Shown: positions 19,356-28,331 of the stretch, in pieces
How the letters are laid out: each line of letters begins with the position of its first letter
Position numbering within the stretch: position 1 is the first letter of the stretch
Source: Andalucia godoyi
Lineage: Eukaryota > Discoba > Jakobea > Jakobida > Andaluciidae
Length of the DNA stretch: 64,000 nucleotides
NCBI GenBank assembly: GCA_009859145.1
Contig: VRVR01000003.1
Span: 124,001-188,000 of the forward strand
Direction of reading: 5' to 3'
Notes under the pieces: generated by a model
What the model was told of the DNA's origin: nothing
Database searches by the model: none
The model's input: only the letters and a program-made list of their open reading frames with translations
Position numbers and translations under genes: made by a program

Positions 19356-20333
19356 TCATCCCAATAATGCCATGGCTGCAGACTCCAGGTTTCCATTTGC
19401 ATTCTGAAGCGCAGTCCGGGCCTGGCCTGGAGGAAATCCCATGCTGACCAAGGTCTGTACATCTTCTTCTCGAATCGCCACCGGCGGGCGCGGAGCTGCT
19501 GCCACCGGCTGGGCAGCAGAGAACTGCGACGCTCTTCCAGCAGACGCTAGCCCGCCATTTGGATTCGGCATTGGTACATTGTTCGCAGCATTGCTCGCAG
19601 CATTGTTCGCAGCATTGTTCGCAGCATTGTTCGCAGCATTGTTCGCAGCATTGTTCGCAGCATTGTTCGCGGGTCCGTTTGTGAAACGACCTCGGGTAGA
19701 CGAGGTGTACACAAATCGAGTGGTCTGCCGACGGGGGAACAGCCACATTGGAAGCATCCAAGATCGGAACAAGAGCATATCTGACGAGTAAAGAACACCT
19801 GCGAGAATACCGCCGAGCGCCGCCCAGACCGAGCCTGAAAGTCCGAGAAAAACGAGTTGAAATGCAAGTAAATTAACAAACACCTTTTCTCCAAAAGAAA
19901 TGCTGGCAACGTACACATGCAATGCCTGCGGAACCTGAACTGAGTACTGGTACAGCAATGCAAACACAATGGCATACGGGCCGCTTCCAACCCAACTGGA
20001 CAAGACAGTGACACAAGCAGCATCAATTAAACTCCCGAGAATCCAGCAGACCAGACAATACGTCGCAAATTTTTGAGATCCCCATTGGCGCTCCAATAAT
20101 CGGAACAAATACAAAAGCATGGATCCAAAAAGAAGCTCAGCCTCGCTAAGGAATGCAAGCGAGTGTGTGAAAATCCTAAAAAGCTGCCCTGAGGACGAAT
20201 GAGACAGCAGAAAGAACTTTTTGAAGTTCGCAGAAGATATCACGATCGACAATGTGATGGTCGAAAGCAGCAGCAACTTTGAAACAGGCGCATTTTTAAA
20301 TCCAGAAGGTCCCGAGAAGATCATCTGAACCAT
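19356..20333 (-). CDS. UBAC2: UBAC2-like rhomboid pseudoprotease with UBA domain
   Basis: UBAC2 is an ER-membrane rhomboid-family pseudoprotease linked to ERAD. The 325-aa product starts MVQMIFSGPSGFKNAPVSK, as in the family, followed by about five to six membrane segments across residues 15-195. An Asn/Ala linker holds a perfect four-residue repeat (A-N-N-A order, about eight copies). A C-terminal UBA domain (about 285-325) contains VQTLVSMGFPPGQARTALQ. No rhomboid Ser/His catalytic pair is evident, as expected. The 148-nt spacer to TRAPPC8 is a convergent 3' end with AT-rich repeats. The call rests on the order of domains and is firm. Confidence 0.9.
   Translation of the reverse strand: MVQMIFSGPSGFKNAPVSKLLLLSTITLSIVISSANFKKFFLLSHSSSGQLFRIFTHSLAFLSEAELLFGSMLLYLFRLLERQWGSQKFATYCLVCWILGSLIDAACVTVLSSWVGSGPYAIVFALLYQYSVQVPQALHVYVASISFGEKVFVNLLAFQLVFLGLSGSVWAALGGILAGVLYSSDMLLFRSWMLPMWLFPRRQTTRFVYTSSTRGRFTNGPANNAANNAANNAANNAANNAANNAASNAANNVPMPNPNGGLASAGRASQFSAAQPVAAAPRPPVAIREEDVQTLVSMGFPPGQARTALQNANGNLESAAMALLG
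19579..19672. repeat. 12-bp coding minisatellite in UBAC2 gene
   Basis: About eight tandem copies of a 12-bp unit (GCAGCATTGTTC on the plus strand), one with a T-to-C change, encode Asn-Asn-Ala-Ala repeats on the minus strand. The unit keeps frame, so copy-number changes would be tolerated. Confidence 0.9.
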
Positions 20334-20852
20334 GAAGAGGCAAAAAAGGGGCTACAAAGATGCAAATACCGCCCAAACAAGAGTAAAAGACTTGAAATTA
20401 AAAATGACCAACACTCTTGTCAATAATAGCAATAAGTAGTAATGATAACTGCACACTGAAGAGAAAGAGAGGCTGTTACTGCGATGGCTTTTCCTTTTTT
20501 TCCTTTTTTCCTTCTCGGGAAAACTTTAGATCAAAACTAAAGCCAAACCAAACCATACCATACCAAAACGTTCGCGGAATCCTGTGCGGAATCCTAGAAA
20601 CATGGCCAAAAAGGTCGAGTTCAAACGAAAGCCATTGCGCATGAGGCATTCTGTACGGCAGCTCCCGACATTCCATGTTCTGACAAGTGGGGAAGTTTCC
20701 AAGTTTTCCAAGTTTGGACTGCTGTTGCTTCAGTTCGTTCGCACTTTTTAGTGACTCTCCAGTGACCATTGGTGTTGTCTGTTCGCACGCTCACATTCAC
20801 ACTCACCCACACTCTGACTGGCAAAATTCAAGAAAAGAAGAAGACAGCGGCA
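20334..20852. other. Divergent spacer, UBAC2 and small membrane protein
   Basis: This 519-nt region lies between two divergent starts and presumably holds both promoters. Short runs (CCAAACCAAACCATACC and CACACTCACC) are present. No gene or structured RNA is recognised. Confidence 0.4.
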
Positions 20853-21065
20853 ATGTTGCAAAAGCAGATCAATCCTGTGGCGCTGGTGCTTGGGTATGTT
20901 GGAGTAGGAAGCATGGTGCTTCTGTCGTCAAGAACGATTTCTCGAGGAGTGGATTTGCTTCCTTGGGTCCGCAGAGAACGCGAAATCACTCAGAGAAAAT
21001 ACGTTTTTGATCGGATGGTGCAGCGGATGATGGGCGGCCGCGCATCCCCACATCCTTCGACGTGA
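20853..21065 (+). CDS. Small single-pass membrane protein
   Basis: I do not recognise this gene. The 70-aa ORF starts MLQKQINPVALVLGYVGVGS, a good single hydrophobic helix (about 8-26). It continues with a conserved-looking charged segment, LLPWVRREREITQRKYVFD, and ends in a Gly/Ser/His tail. Size and layout resemble small mitochondrial inner-membrane or ER proteins, but that is inference. It lies about 0.5 kb from UBAC2, divergently. The frame extends upstream to 20769 without a supported start. Confidence 0.5.
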   Translation: MLQKQINPVALVLGYVGVGSMVLLSSRTISRGVDLLPWVRREREITQRKYVFDRMVQRMMGGRASPHPST

Positions 21066-21133
21066 TTCGTCCGCGGTGAATCGGAGCACAAAAAAAGTGG
21101 GCTTTGAGATTGTTTCGGTTCTTTAAATTGTAC

Positions 21134-21166
<33 letters not shown>

Positions 21167-21431
21167 ATCCTTTTACCGCAGGAATGTTATGGCATACAAA
21201 GCAGCGTAGGAATAAACTTCTGCTCTTTCTTGTTTCTTTTTTTATTGCTGACAAATACTCGATCACGCACAGGGGAAAAGGACAGACAAGTGCAAATAAA
21301 ATAGCGGTAACAACGACAGCAATGATAATAATAATAATGATAATAATAATAATAACGGTAGTGACAACAACAATAGCGACAAGAAAAGAGACGAGCGTAA
21401 ACACGACAGGATCCTGCAATCTGCAAAGATG
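21066..21431. repeat. Spacer with (GT)n and ATA-type repeats
   Basis: This 366-nt convergent spacer contains (GT)n at 21136-21165 and AATAATAATG-type repeats at about 21318-21355. No gene is seen. Confidence 0.6.
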
Positions 21432-22742
21432 CTAAATATGCCTGATCACGCATTCGGCATAGTCCTTCGGCTCGGGCCAGCCCATTGGGCACAGATATCC
21501 GCTGCGACACTCAGCGTCCAGACAGCTGGATGGGCTGCCGTTCTGGTTTGAGAAGTAGACCATGAACTTCCCCCATAGCTCGTCATCGGTCCAAAAAGCC
21601 TTTCGCAAACTTTCAAACGATGTACACGAGAAGTCGACGAGGTATTTTCCAAAGGACTCCTTCATGGAATATGCGAACTGCCATTCGATGACATCAGCGG
21701 CGTTCGCCTTGGCCATATCCACGTAGTACGTCTTGACATCCAGGATCTCCATGGTGTCCCGGTCATAGACAAACTCGCGAACTTCTGGATTGAGATACGT
21801 GAATGTCGTAACACTCGGACTGACATGCTGGATGCCAAAGCAACCCGACGGAGAGCCTGCCTTTTGCAAGATATGGAATGAATCCGTGTGAATGTGTCCG
21901 GAAATATGAGTTGTGATGAGATCCGAGTACGGCTCAATCACATTGAGCAGCTTATCTTGGTACGAATAGCTCAACAGCGGATCCATCGAGCCGTAATTGT
22001 TCGGTCCGAAAGGAATGTGTTCCACCATCAGAACCTTGAGCGACTTGTTTCGGGCATCCGCAAGCTCTGATGCAAGCCATGCAATTTGCCCAACTGGATC
22101 TTCTGGGAACGAGAACGAGAAAAAGTTGATCGGATCTCCATACTGAGTGTTCAGCACAATGATCTTTGTTGTTGCGGACAGCTGTCGAGAATAATACCCG
22201 CCAACTGAAAAGGTCTGGGCCTCCGACTCCTTCAAAAACGGCGCATAAATATCTGTAGCAAGAGGCTGAAGAAGCCAGTCCCAGTCTTGCAGATCATCGA
22301 ATTGGTCTACTGGAAACGTATCGTGGTTTCCAATCGCATGAAAAACCGGCGTGCTCGGGAACGTATCCAGGAACATCCCAGCGTACCTCTTGAGTCTTGC
22401 CAGTGCCAAGGAGCGATTCTGCATCTGCAAATCGTGGGGGATAAGGTCACCCGATTGGACTACAAAGTCCGGTTTGTTCGAAGCAACGAAATCCAATGCA
22501 GATTGCATCGTCCAGACGGGAATATCACAAGGAAAAGCACCAAATGGACCTGCTTTCCCACCCGACGTGCCGTTTCCATAGCGACAACACATGGGAAGAT
22601 CGCACTTCTCATCAGACCCCACAAGATAAAATTCATCGGTATGCAAATCTGCGACCTGCCAAAACGAACCGATGTTTTGCGACGCACTTGCATTGAACAG
22701 CGCAACGCAGCTCAACAACACAGCGGCTAGTACGACTTTCAT
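21432..22742 (-). CDS. Acid sphingomyelinase-like phosphodiesterase, secreted
   Basis: This is a metallophosphoesterase of the ASM/SMPDL3 family, which hydrolyses phosphodiesters in lysosomes or outside the cell. The 436-aa product begins with a signal peptide (about 1-20). Metal-site motifs follow in order: ADLHTDEFY (D32, H34), VVQSGDLIPHD, AIGNHDTFP, VEHIPFGPNN and SGHIHTDSF. Several NxS/T sequons are present (NGT, NRS, NKS, NGS). The first motif differs from the usual TDLHLDxxY but keeps the metal-binding Asp and His. Paired cysteines near 48-70 and at the C-terminus fit an extracellular enzyme. No saposin domain is present, so it is closer to SMPDL3-type than to true ASM. The exact substrate cannot be told. 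Confidence 0.9.
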   Translation of the reverse strand: MKVVLAAVLLSCVALFNASASQNIGSFWQVADLHTDEFYLVGSDEKCDLPMCCRYGNGTSGGKAGPFGAFPCDIPVWTMQSALDFVASNKPDFVVQSGDLIPHDLQMQNRSLALARLKRYAGMFLDTFPSTPVFHAIGNHDTFPVDQFDDLQDWDWLLQPLATDIYAPFLKESEAQTFSVGGYYSRQLSATTKIIVLNTQYGDPINFFSFSFPEDPVGQIAWLASELADARNKSLKVLMVEHIPFGPNNYGSMDPLLSYSYQDKLLNVIEPYSDLITTHISGHIHTDSFHILQKAGSPSGCFGIQHVSPSVTTFTYLNPEVREFVYDRDTMEILDVKTYYVDMAKANAADVIEWQFAYSMKESFGKYLVDFSCTSFESLRKAFWTDDELWGKFMVYFSNQNGSPSSCLDAECRSGYLCPMGWPEPKDYAECVIRHI

Positions 22743-23083
22743 TTCTCGCCCACCGAGTCGATCAAATCACACGGACTCAGCAATCCTTCCCAAGTACGTC
22801 GCGGTGATAATTTATTATTCTTATTAATAATAATTAATAACTGGAAAAAGTCAAGCGGGTATGCTTCATAGTAGCAAGAAGAACCTGGAGAACCGGAAAC
22901 CTCTGGAGAACAGCGCAAAACGCGGAGAAAGGCTTTTGCGGGTGGTTTTGACGATTTTCCCCGACTCCTTGCTTCCGCTCCGAATACAGATGTTGATTTC
23001 TGTTTTTGTTTTTGTTTTTTAATTTTTAATTTATTGCTGCCATAACGTTTCCCAGAAAATAGAGACAGGATGGCGGCGAGCGA
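22743..23083. other. Upstream spacer of phosphodiesterase gene
   Basis: This 341-nt AT-rich spacer has TTATTAATAATTAATAA near 22815 and a (TTTTTG)n run near 23000. No gene is seen. It probably contains the phosphodiesterase promoter and the MTR3 terminator. Confidence 0.4.
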
Positions 23084-24084
23084 CTAGATGATTGGGACGA
23101 CCGTCGAAGCGGCTTTGAGTTCTTCTTTGAGGACACTTCTCATGAACTCTGCTGTTTCACGCGCACCTTCGACTGCAAATTTGACGACTTGTTCCACATC
23201 GCCGGTGACATGCGAGATGAGGTTCATTGCTGGCATGTACGCGACGGTGACAAGGCTTCCATGTTCTTGCTCTGCTGCACAAGGATCTACATAGACTCTG
23301 CTCTCATCAATGGCAAGGTTGCTGTTTTTGGCAGATCCCGGATCTGCGGGCACAACAAGCACGGTGCATGCCGCCACAAGATCCACGAGCTCAATGCAAG
23401 CCGAGGAAAGGGCAAGAGAGGCGGCCATGATCAGCGCCGCAAGAACCGATCCATCGTCCTCCAACACGCAGCAATTCAGATCTACAACGCTTTTTTGCAA
23501 ATCATCGAGACGAACAGAGCTCTGAACTGCCTGATGCAGCATAATCGATGCTTCTCTTTCCAGCTCCCGTTTGGAAACAGCTGCTTGATTCCTCGACGAC
23601 AATGAAGAGCCGCTACCGCCGCTATTCGACAGTCTTTGGACCGTGGAGAATGGCGCGTATTGCACAATGCACGACAACCGGCCAGTCTCGGAAAACTCAA
23701 GCTCTGGAATAGGACGAGGCCCAAACACACTGACAAGCACCTTTGTGTTTCTCAATTCAAGATAACACGATCCGCGCGCATTTGCATTCACATTCAGTTT
23801 GGCGACTATTTTCACAACACCAGAAATTACAGCGTCAGCATTATATGAGCACATACAGAATAAGAATAAGAAGAACAGTAATCATAATAAATATAATGTT
23901 AAATTAAACATATATATAATAAAGGTGATGAATGACCATGGAGATGAAGATTGGGCATACAAATGGGTCGAACTTCGCATCTTTCGCGACCATCGATCCT
24001 GGATGGATTGCCAAACAACTCTGCTCGCTGCGGTCCGGCTGGATAGACCGGCCTCACAGAATCAACTGTCGCTCGTCCTGCCAT
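23084..24084 (-). CDS. EXOSC6: Exosome RNase PH-like subunit MTR3/EXOSC6, two exons
   Basis: This is a structural RNase PH-fold subunit of the RNA exosome ring. Exon 1 (24084-23961) encodes MAGRATVDSVRPVYPAG and NPSRIDGRERCEVRPI, the typical N-terminus of this family. The donor is GTATGC. Exon 2 (23805-23084) begins after AAAATAG and restores the frame as FAKLNVNANARGSCYLELRNTKVLVSVFGPRP. The 281-aa product has the family length. RPI, GSCYLE, NTKV and GPRP are the diagnostic strand motifs. The later VDLNCCVLEDDGSVLAALI matches the second RNase PH half. No phosphate-binding catalytic set is obvious, consistent with an inactive ring subunit. MTR3 is the best guess; RRP46 or RRP41 are alternatives. 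Confidence 0.85.
23806..23960 (-). other. Spliceosomal intron of MTR3 gene
   Basis: This 155-nt AT-rich intron runs from GTATGC to AAAATAG on the minus strand. A GCTGAC branch-point-like motif sits about 36 nt before the acceptor, and it is the first AG downstream of that motif. Confidence 0.8.
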
Positions 24085-24237
24085 CTTCTATGTAATAGCG
24101 CAAGGAATGATAAAAGAAATTGCAAACAGAATCCACACAGCTCGTCGTTTGGTCAAAACAAAAATAATAATTCAAGAACACTTTTAAAGAAAAATTCGCG
24201 ACTGGAAAAATACGATGAGGATTCTCGACTCACATGA

Positions 24238-24612
24238 CCTCAACTCGGATTGAACATCAGCAGAGTGTTTCAGCAAAGCCCTGTCGTATGCACCGACTGT
24301 AGTGGTCGTGCAACGGCAAATTTCGAGACTCCGTGGTCTCCATTTTTGAATCCAATCGAGAATGTCATCGGACATGTAAAAGGAGTTATACGTACTGCAT
24401 GGACAGTGTTGTCTACGAGCATCGAGCAAGTGACATCTCATGAGTTGCAACCATATGAAAAAATCGCGCAAGCAAGAGAGAGAATCCTTCAACCGATTCC
24501 GGATGAAGCATTCCATGCCGTCTCCATTGAAGCAGTAAGCTCGTATGCTGAGAAGTCTCGTTCGTATTTGCCGAATTTATTGCAGAAGAAACCAATAACA
24601 AACTGGGACTGA
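24238..24612 (+). pseudogene. 5'-truncated DDE transposase remnant (Tc1/mariner-like)
   Basis: The frame is open from just after a stop at 24235 to TGA at 24612 but has no upstream coding continuation. It contains PWSPFLNPIENVIGHVKG, the classic P(Y/W)SP-LNPIE signature around the third catalytic residue of DDE_3-type transposases. A helical C-terminus follows. The N-terminal DNA-binding part and the first two catalytic Asp residues are not recognisable. It is therefore a decayed fragment rather than an active element. It lies about 200 nt from a dispersed repeat copy and directly upstream of the divergent MTR3 start. Confidence 0.75.
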
Positions 24613-24820
24613 TTCAGCGTTTGGCAATAGCATTTTCAATAAAACCTTCGCATGATCTGATAGCTGAAAAGCAATCAAAAGAGCTGAAGTTGAAAATCGG
24701 AAAAACTGTATTCGAGGACACTTGACTTGTATGAGCAGCATAGGTCCTGGATCAGCCCGGGAAAGGGTTATAATGAAAAATACGTTAAAGCAGCCGAGAG
24801 ACCTTTGGAAATGCACTCGT

Positions 24821-25196
24821 CGCCTACATTGTACACTAACCACGGATAATCATCGCTGACCACCCATAATCAATGTTGCAACCCAACAACATGCATAGCA
24901 TGATTGGGAAGGGAGGTAGGCCCCAACACGCCCCTCGGCGTGAGAGACGTTCCCAAGATAGATGTTGCATTGCATGGACAATAAGAATAAAAATAATGAA
25001 ATGAGCGTCGCTGTGCGAGAATGCAACGCGGTGGCGTGTTTATGGAGATTTCATGATCAAATTGGGACGAAACGAATCGGACATCGTGTGACGGAGTTGC
25101 TCAAGATAACAAACGCATGCGCATGGCGAGTGACAGTGTTTCTGTGTTTTACGTGCGCTTTGGATTGCTTCATCATATCGCAATTGGTGGCAACGG
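24821..25196 (+). repeat. Dispersed ~370-bp repeat, copy 1
   Basis: This block aligns with 38193-38562 in the same orientation at roughly 90 percent identity, judged by eye. It begins CGCCTACATTGTACACTAAC, contains the core GTAGGCCCCAACACGCCCC and ends near CAATTGGTGGCAACGG. No ORF is conserved between the copies. It is probably a non-autonomous mobile element or a degraded part of one. Confidence 0.88.
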
Positions 25197-25359
25197 TTTT
25201 CAAAATAATTCACTTGTTTTATTATTTTTTTTCATACTTTTTTCCATACATTTTTCACAAGACTTTCTTTTACGCGTCTCATTTGTTGTTGTTTTTTTTT
25301 TGTTTTTTTATTGAATAAGTAGATCGTTTTCGTCTAGTAGTGGTCGTGGAGTACGCTCG

Positions 25360-26151
25360 ATGTCGAAGAAGCCTGCAAAAGCCCCGGAACCGCCCCCACC
25401 TCCTCCAGAGCCGGTTTTGCCGCCTGTTCCCACAATCGATCCTGCGATTCTTGCCGAAAAGAAGGCTGCAGTAGAATCGCAGAACTCCGGAAACTTTGAT
25501 CGTGATTCGGACATCCTGCAGTTTATATTTCCGCACAACCTTGCGCATCCGCGGTCGGGCGCAAGATTGTTTGTGTATGGGAGATATGGTCCGCTGACAA
25601 ACGGTGGGATTGCTGGTGGATCAAAGCGGTCGCACGTGTTGTCTGACTTTGAGTTGAATGCGCTCATAGAGGATGAAGAGCGAGATTTCGTAAATGCGGT
25701 GTATCATGCACAAGGGAGGAGTCGGCCTGTCGACACAGGGCAAGTGCATCCGGACATTGAGCTGGCGTTGGTGTACTCCCGACAGGAGGTGCAGGACATT
25801 CTGGACGCTGCTCGTGGGTCCTTTCACCAGTTACAGCGAGTCATTGTGAAGAATCGGCAAAAACGGATCGCCATGTTCCAGAAATCCGTTGTCGATTTCA
25901 GGAGAATTCGGGAGGAAAAGGTTTTAAGAAGAACTCTCTCAGACATCCGAAACGGAACCATTACGATTCCTCATACGCGGAGCCTGGTCGAAGATGTCGC
26001 TGGGACGTTCGAGGAAACCCATCGCCAACTTGCTCGGTCCAGCCATGCTATCCAGACAATTGGTGAGCATTCGGTGGAGGTTACCCAGAATGTCAAGCTG
26101 TTGAGACCAGAGGAAAAGAACAAGCTGTATGCTGGAGAGTGGAGAAAGTAG
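25360..26151 (+). CDS. Unknown helical protein, Pro-rich N-terminus
   Basis: I do not recognise this family. The 263-aa product starts MSKKPAKAPEPPPPPPEP. A conserved-looking block follows, including DILQFIFPHNLAHPRSGARL and VYGRYGPLTNGG. A long charged helical region covers about 130-255, with repeated Arg/Lys/Glu and FHQLQRVIVKNRQKR. No signal peptide or membrane segment is present. Coding composition matches its neighbours, and the single exon uses the first in-frame ATG at 25360. A cytoskeletal or flagellar role is possible by appearance only. Its 3' end converges on the SNARE gene with 162 nt between them. Confidence 0.75.
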   Translation: MSKKPAKAPEPPPPPPEPVLPPVPTIDPAILAEKKAAVESQNSGNFDRDSDILQFIFPHNLAHPRSGARLFVYGRYGPLTNGGIAGGSKRSHVLSDFELNALIEDEERDFVNAVYHAQGRSRPVDTGQVHPDIELALVYSRQEVQDILDAARGSFHQLQRVIVKNRQKRIAMFQKSVVDFRRIREEKVLRRTLSDIRNGTITIPHTRSLVEDVAGTFEETHRQLARSSHAIQTIGEHSVEVTQNVKLLRPEEKNKLYAGEWRK

Positions 26152-26313
26152 CCCCCTTCTCTCTCTCTCTCTTTCTCTTGTACGATGGCGAGTACAAAAG
26201 AAGAGGACGGTATTTCCTTTCCACCTTCCATCCATCTGTTGCTCTTCTTTTGCTTTCTCTTGTTCATCTTTAATTTATATGTTGTTGTTGTTTTCTTCTT
26301 TTTTTTTTGCCGT

Positions 26314-27912
26314 CTATGAGATGCGGGAAATGCGGCCACGAGACTCCTTCATGTGGTTGTCCGTCCTGTCCATTTCTGTTGAGACTTGATCGATCACACG
26401 ATTTTGGTACTCCAGAGTGTCGCCCATCGTCAGTGCATGTGCTCGCAGGTCTGTAAGGTACGCGGAAAGCTCGTCCAGTCCCTGGTCGGTTTTTTCTTCC
26501 TGAATCTGCCCAAATGACTTGTCGCGCGACGCCGCACTACTGCGAGAGGTGGACGGCGTACTCTCCGATGCCGTGCGACCTACGCCTGCTCTCGGAGTCC
26601 CACGAAGTCCGCCACTGCGCGAACTTGCTGCAGCTCTGCTTGATCGCGGAGTGCCTCGGGACTGCTCTTCAAGAAAATCGGCACCCGCGGTACGAACTGT
26701 GGGCTTGCCAGCAGAATCCGCAGAAGACGTTGCGTAGCTCGTCAATCCAAAGTCTCGGGTCCAGTCGAGATTTGGAATTTTGATTTCAACATTATTTTTT
26801 GCGTTTCGGATCCACTGCGCAATATCCAAAACACGTACCGATAAAATCTTTGGTGATTTTCGTCCATCCACTCGCACAATGCTGATCGTCAGCGGCCGCG
26901 AGTGGAACAGGATTTCCTGCACTGCACCAAAAGGAATAGTGTCAATTTGCGTTGTGCGCTCAGCATCCAGAATGGCCAGACCGTCCGCCATCTTCTGCAT
27001 GTGGGCTGCGCGATACGAATGCTTGTCTTCGTCTACCACCAAGCAATCGACTTCTGTCTTCAATCGATCCACCTCCTGTGGCACCAGCTTTTGGGAGAAG
27101 ATCAGCGAGAAATTGTTCGATGTCTCAACCTTGGAAAGACTCTGCTTCACAGGATCCTTGGAAAAATACGCTCGGAACGTGCCAACCCACGAAGACATGC
27201 TCTTCAGCAACTTGTCCGAGACGTGCAAATTATGATCTGTATTTGCAACGGACTCTCGAATTCTGTCCAGCTGGTTCGATTGCTGCTCAAGCGTCGCCAG
27301 CGTCTCCGACGCTACTTGCCTTGACTCCTCTGCATGTCGCAACGACCGCTCCAGGGACCGGAGGGAGCTCTGTGCAAGCTTCTCGGACTCAGTCAACTCA
27401 GGACCCTTATCTTGCAAAAATCCACCAAAGAGTCTCCTTCTCTTCTCATCTGCCGCTTCTGCCGCATCATCCGCCATGAAATAGTCCTTTTTCCCAGTGT
27501 TTGTTACGGAAAAGGATGCAATCACCGTCCGCTTTCTGTACCTGTCATACGGTCCGCCTTCGCGATAGCAAACGAGATGGATTAGCAGCGCCAAGCAAGA
27601 TTCCAAGTTGTCTACCGGTCCAAAAAAGTGAGATTTTGTGTCCCCCTTCTTGCCTCGAGTCGTCGGAGGAAGCTCTTCTACGATTGTGAACCCTTGCGTC
27701 ATCAGCATGCGAGAGTCTGCCTGAACATCCACGACATTGCGAAGCTTGAGGGCAAAGGACCCGCTGGAACTAGAAGACTGGTAAAAAAGATGGTTCGGAG
27801 TCAGAAACAACATTCCGGAGGAAAAGAACGATGCATTCAGTGTAGCTTTGAAACCTTCAATTAACAACGACTGTGCGCTCAGAAACAATGGTTCAAAGTC
27901 TTCGCTGTCCAT
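26314..27912 (-). CDS. SNAP47: SNAP47-like Qbc-SNARE with N-terminal GRAM/PH-like domain
   Basis: The 532-aa product has an N-terminal GRAM/PH-like region (about 12-120, with GFKATLNASFFSSG and FTIVEE). A first SNARE helix lies at about 178-240 with central Gln near 210-214. A second PH-like segment (about 300-385, IPFGAVQEILFHSRP) is followed by a Ser/Arg-rich linker. A second SNARE helix at the C-terminus contains LGDELSAYL-like heptads ending MDRTDNHMKESRGRISRIS. Two SNARE motifs without a TM anchor define a SNAP-25-type protein, and the PH-like parts point to SNAP47. Such proteins act in fusion along secretory or endosomal routes. ATG 27912 was chosen; the upstream extension is low complexity. 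Confidence 0.85.
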   Translation of the reverse strand: MDSEDFEPLFLSAQSLLIEGFKATLNASFFSSGMLFLTPNHLFYQSSSSSGSFALKLRNVVDVQADSRMLMTQGFTIVEELPPTTRGKKGDTKSHFFGPVDNLESCLALLIHLVCYREGGPYDRYRKRTVIASFSVTNTGKKDYFMADDAAEAADEKRRRLFGGFLQDKGPELTESEKLAQSSLRSLERSLRHAEESRQVASETLATLEQQSNQLDRIRESVANTDHNLHVSDKLLKSMSSWVGTFRAYFSKDPVKQSLSKVETSNNFSLIFSQKLVPQEVDRLKTEVDCLVVDEDKHSYRAAHMQKMADGLAILDAERTTQIDTIPFGAVQEILFHSRPLTISIVRVDGRKSPKILSVRVLDIAQWIRNAKNNVEIKIPNLDWTRDFGLTSYATSSADSAGKPTVRTAGADFLEEQSRGTPRSSRAAASSRSGGLRGTPRAGVGRTASESTPSTSRSSAASRDKSFGQIQEEKTDQGLDELSAYLTDLRAHALTMGDTLEYQNRVIDQVSTEMDRTDNHMKESRGRISRIS

Positions 27913-28032
27913 TCTGCTTGGAGTTGTTTGTTGCCTTTCTCCTTTCTCTTTTTTTTGTCGCTCCCAACGGTTCAATGATGATATCTCAATGTGCTGCGAC
28001 AAGATTCGTTAACACTCTGTACTTAAGTATGT

Positions 28033-28034
<2 letters not shown>

Positions 28035-28069
<35 letters not shown>
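28035..28069. repeat. (GT)n microsatellite
   Basis: A run of about 17 GT units lies between the divergent starts of the SNARE gene and the small ORF at 28095. Confidence 0.9.
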
Positions 28070-28073
<4 letters not shown>

Positions 28074-28094
28074 CGTTTTCAAAAGGACAGAACG

Positions 28095-28331
28095 ATGGTG
28101 CTCTCTTGTTCAGCCGTCGGCATTTTGGTTTCGAAGGAGGAAAACTGCCGATACTTTTGTGTTTTGCCGACTGTCGGGGCATTTCAAGTCGAATTTTGCC
28201 GAGCAAATTCTTTCATGGACTATTCCATCGAACAGGGGAAACGCGTACCACTCGTTGCGCGCTGGTCATCCATTGCCGTTGCTGACGATGCATCATCAAT
28301 GTTGCTGCAGTACCGAGAAAAGGAGGGTTAG
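28095..28331 (+). CDS. Small hypothetical protein
   Basis: This is a 78-codon ORF from an ATG just after the (GT)n tract. The product begins MVLSCSAVGILVSKEENCRY and ends LLQYREKEG. Codon choice looks like the neighbouring genes, and the alternating hydrophobic pattern suggests a small beta-rich domain. I find no recognisable family. It could be a real short gene, an exon, or chance. Confidence 0.35.
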   Translation: MVLSCSAVGILVSKEENCRYFCVLPTVGAFQVEFCRANSFMDYSIEQGKRVPLVARWSSIAVADDASSMLLQYREKEG

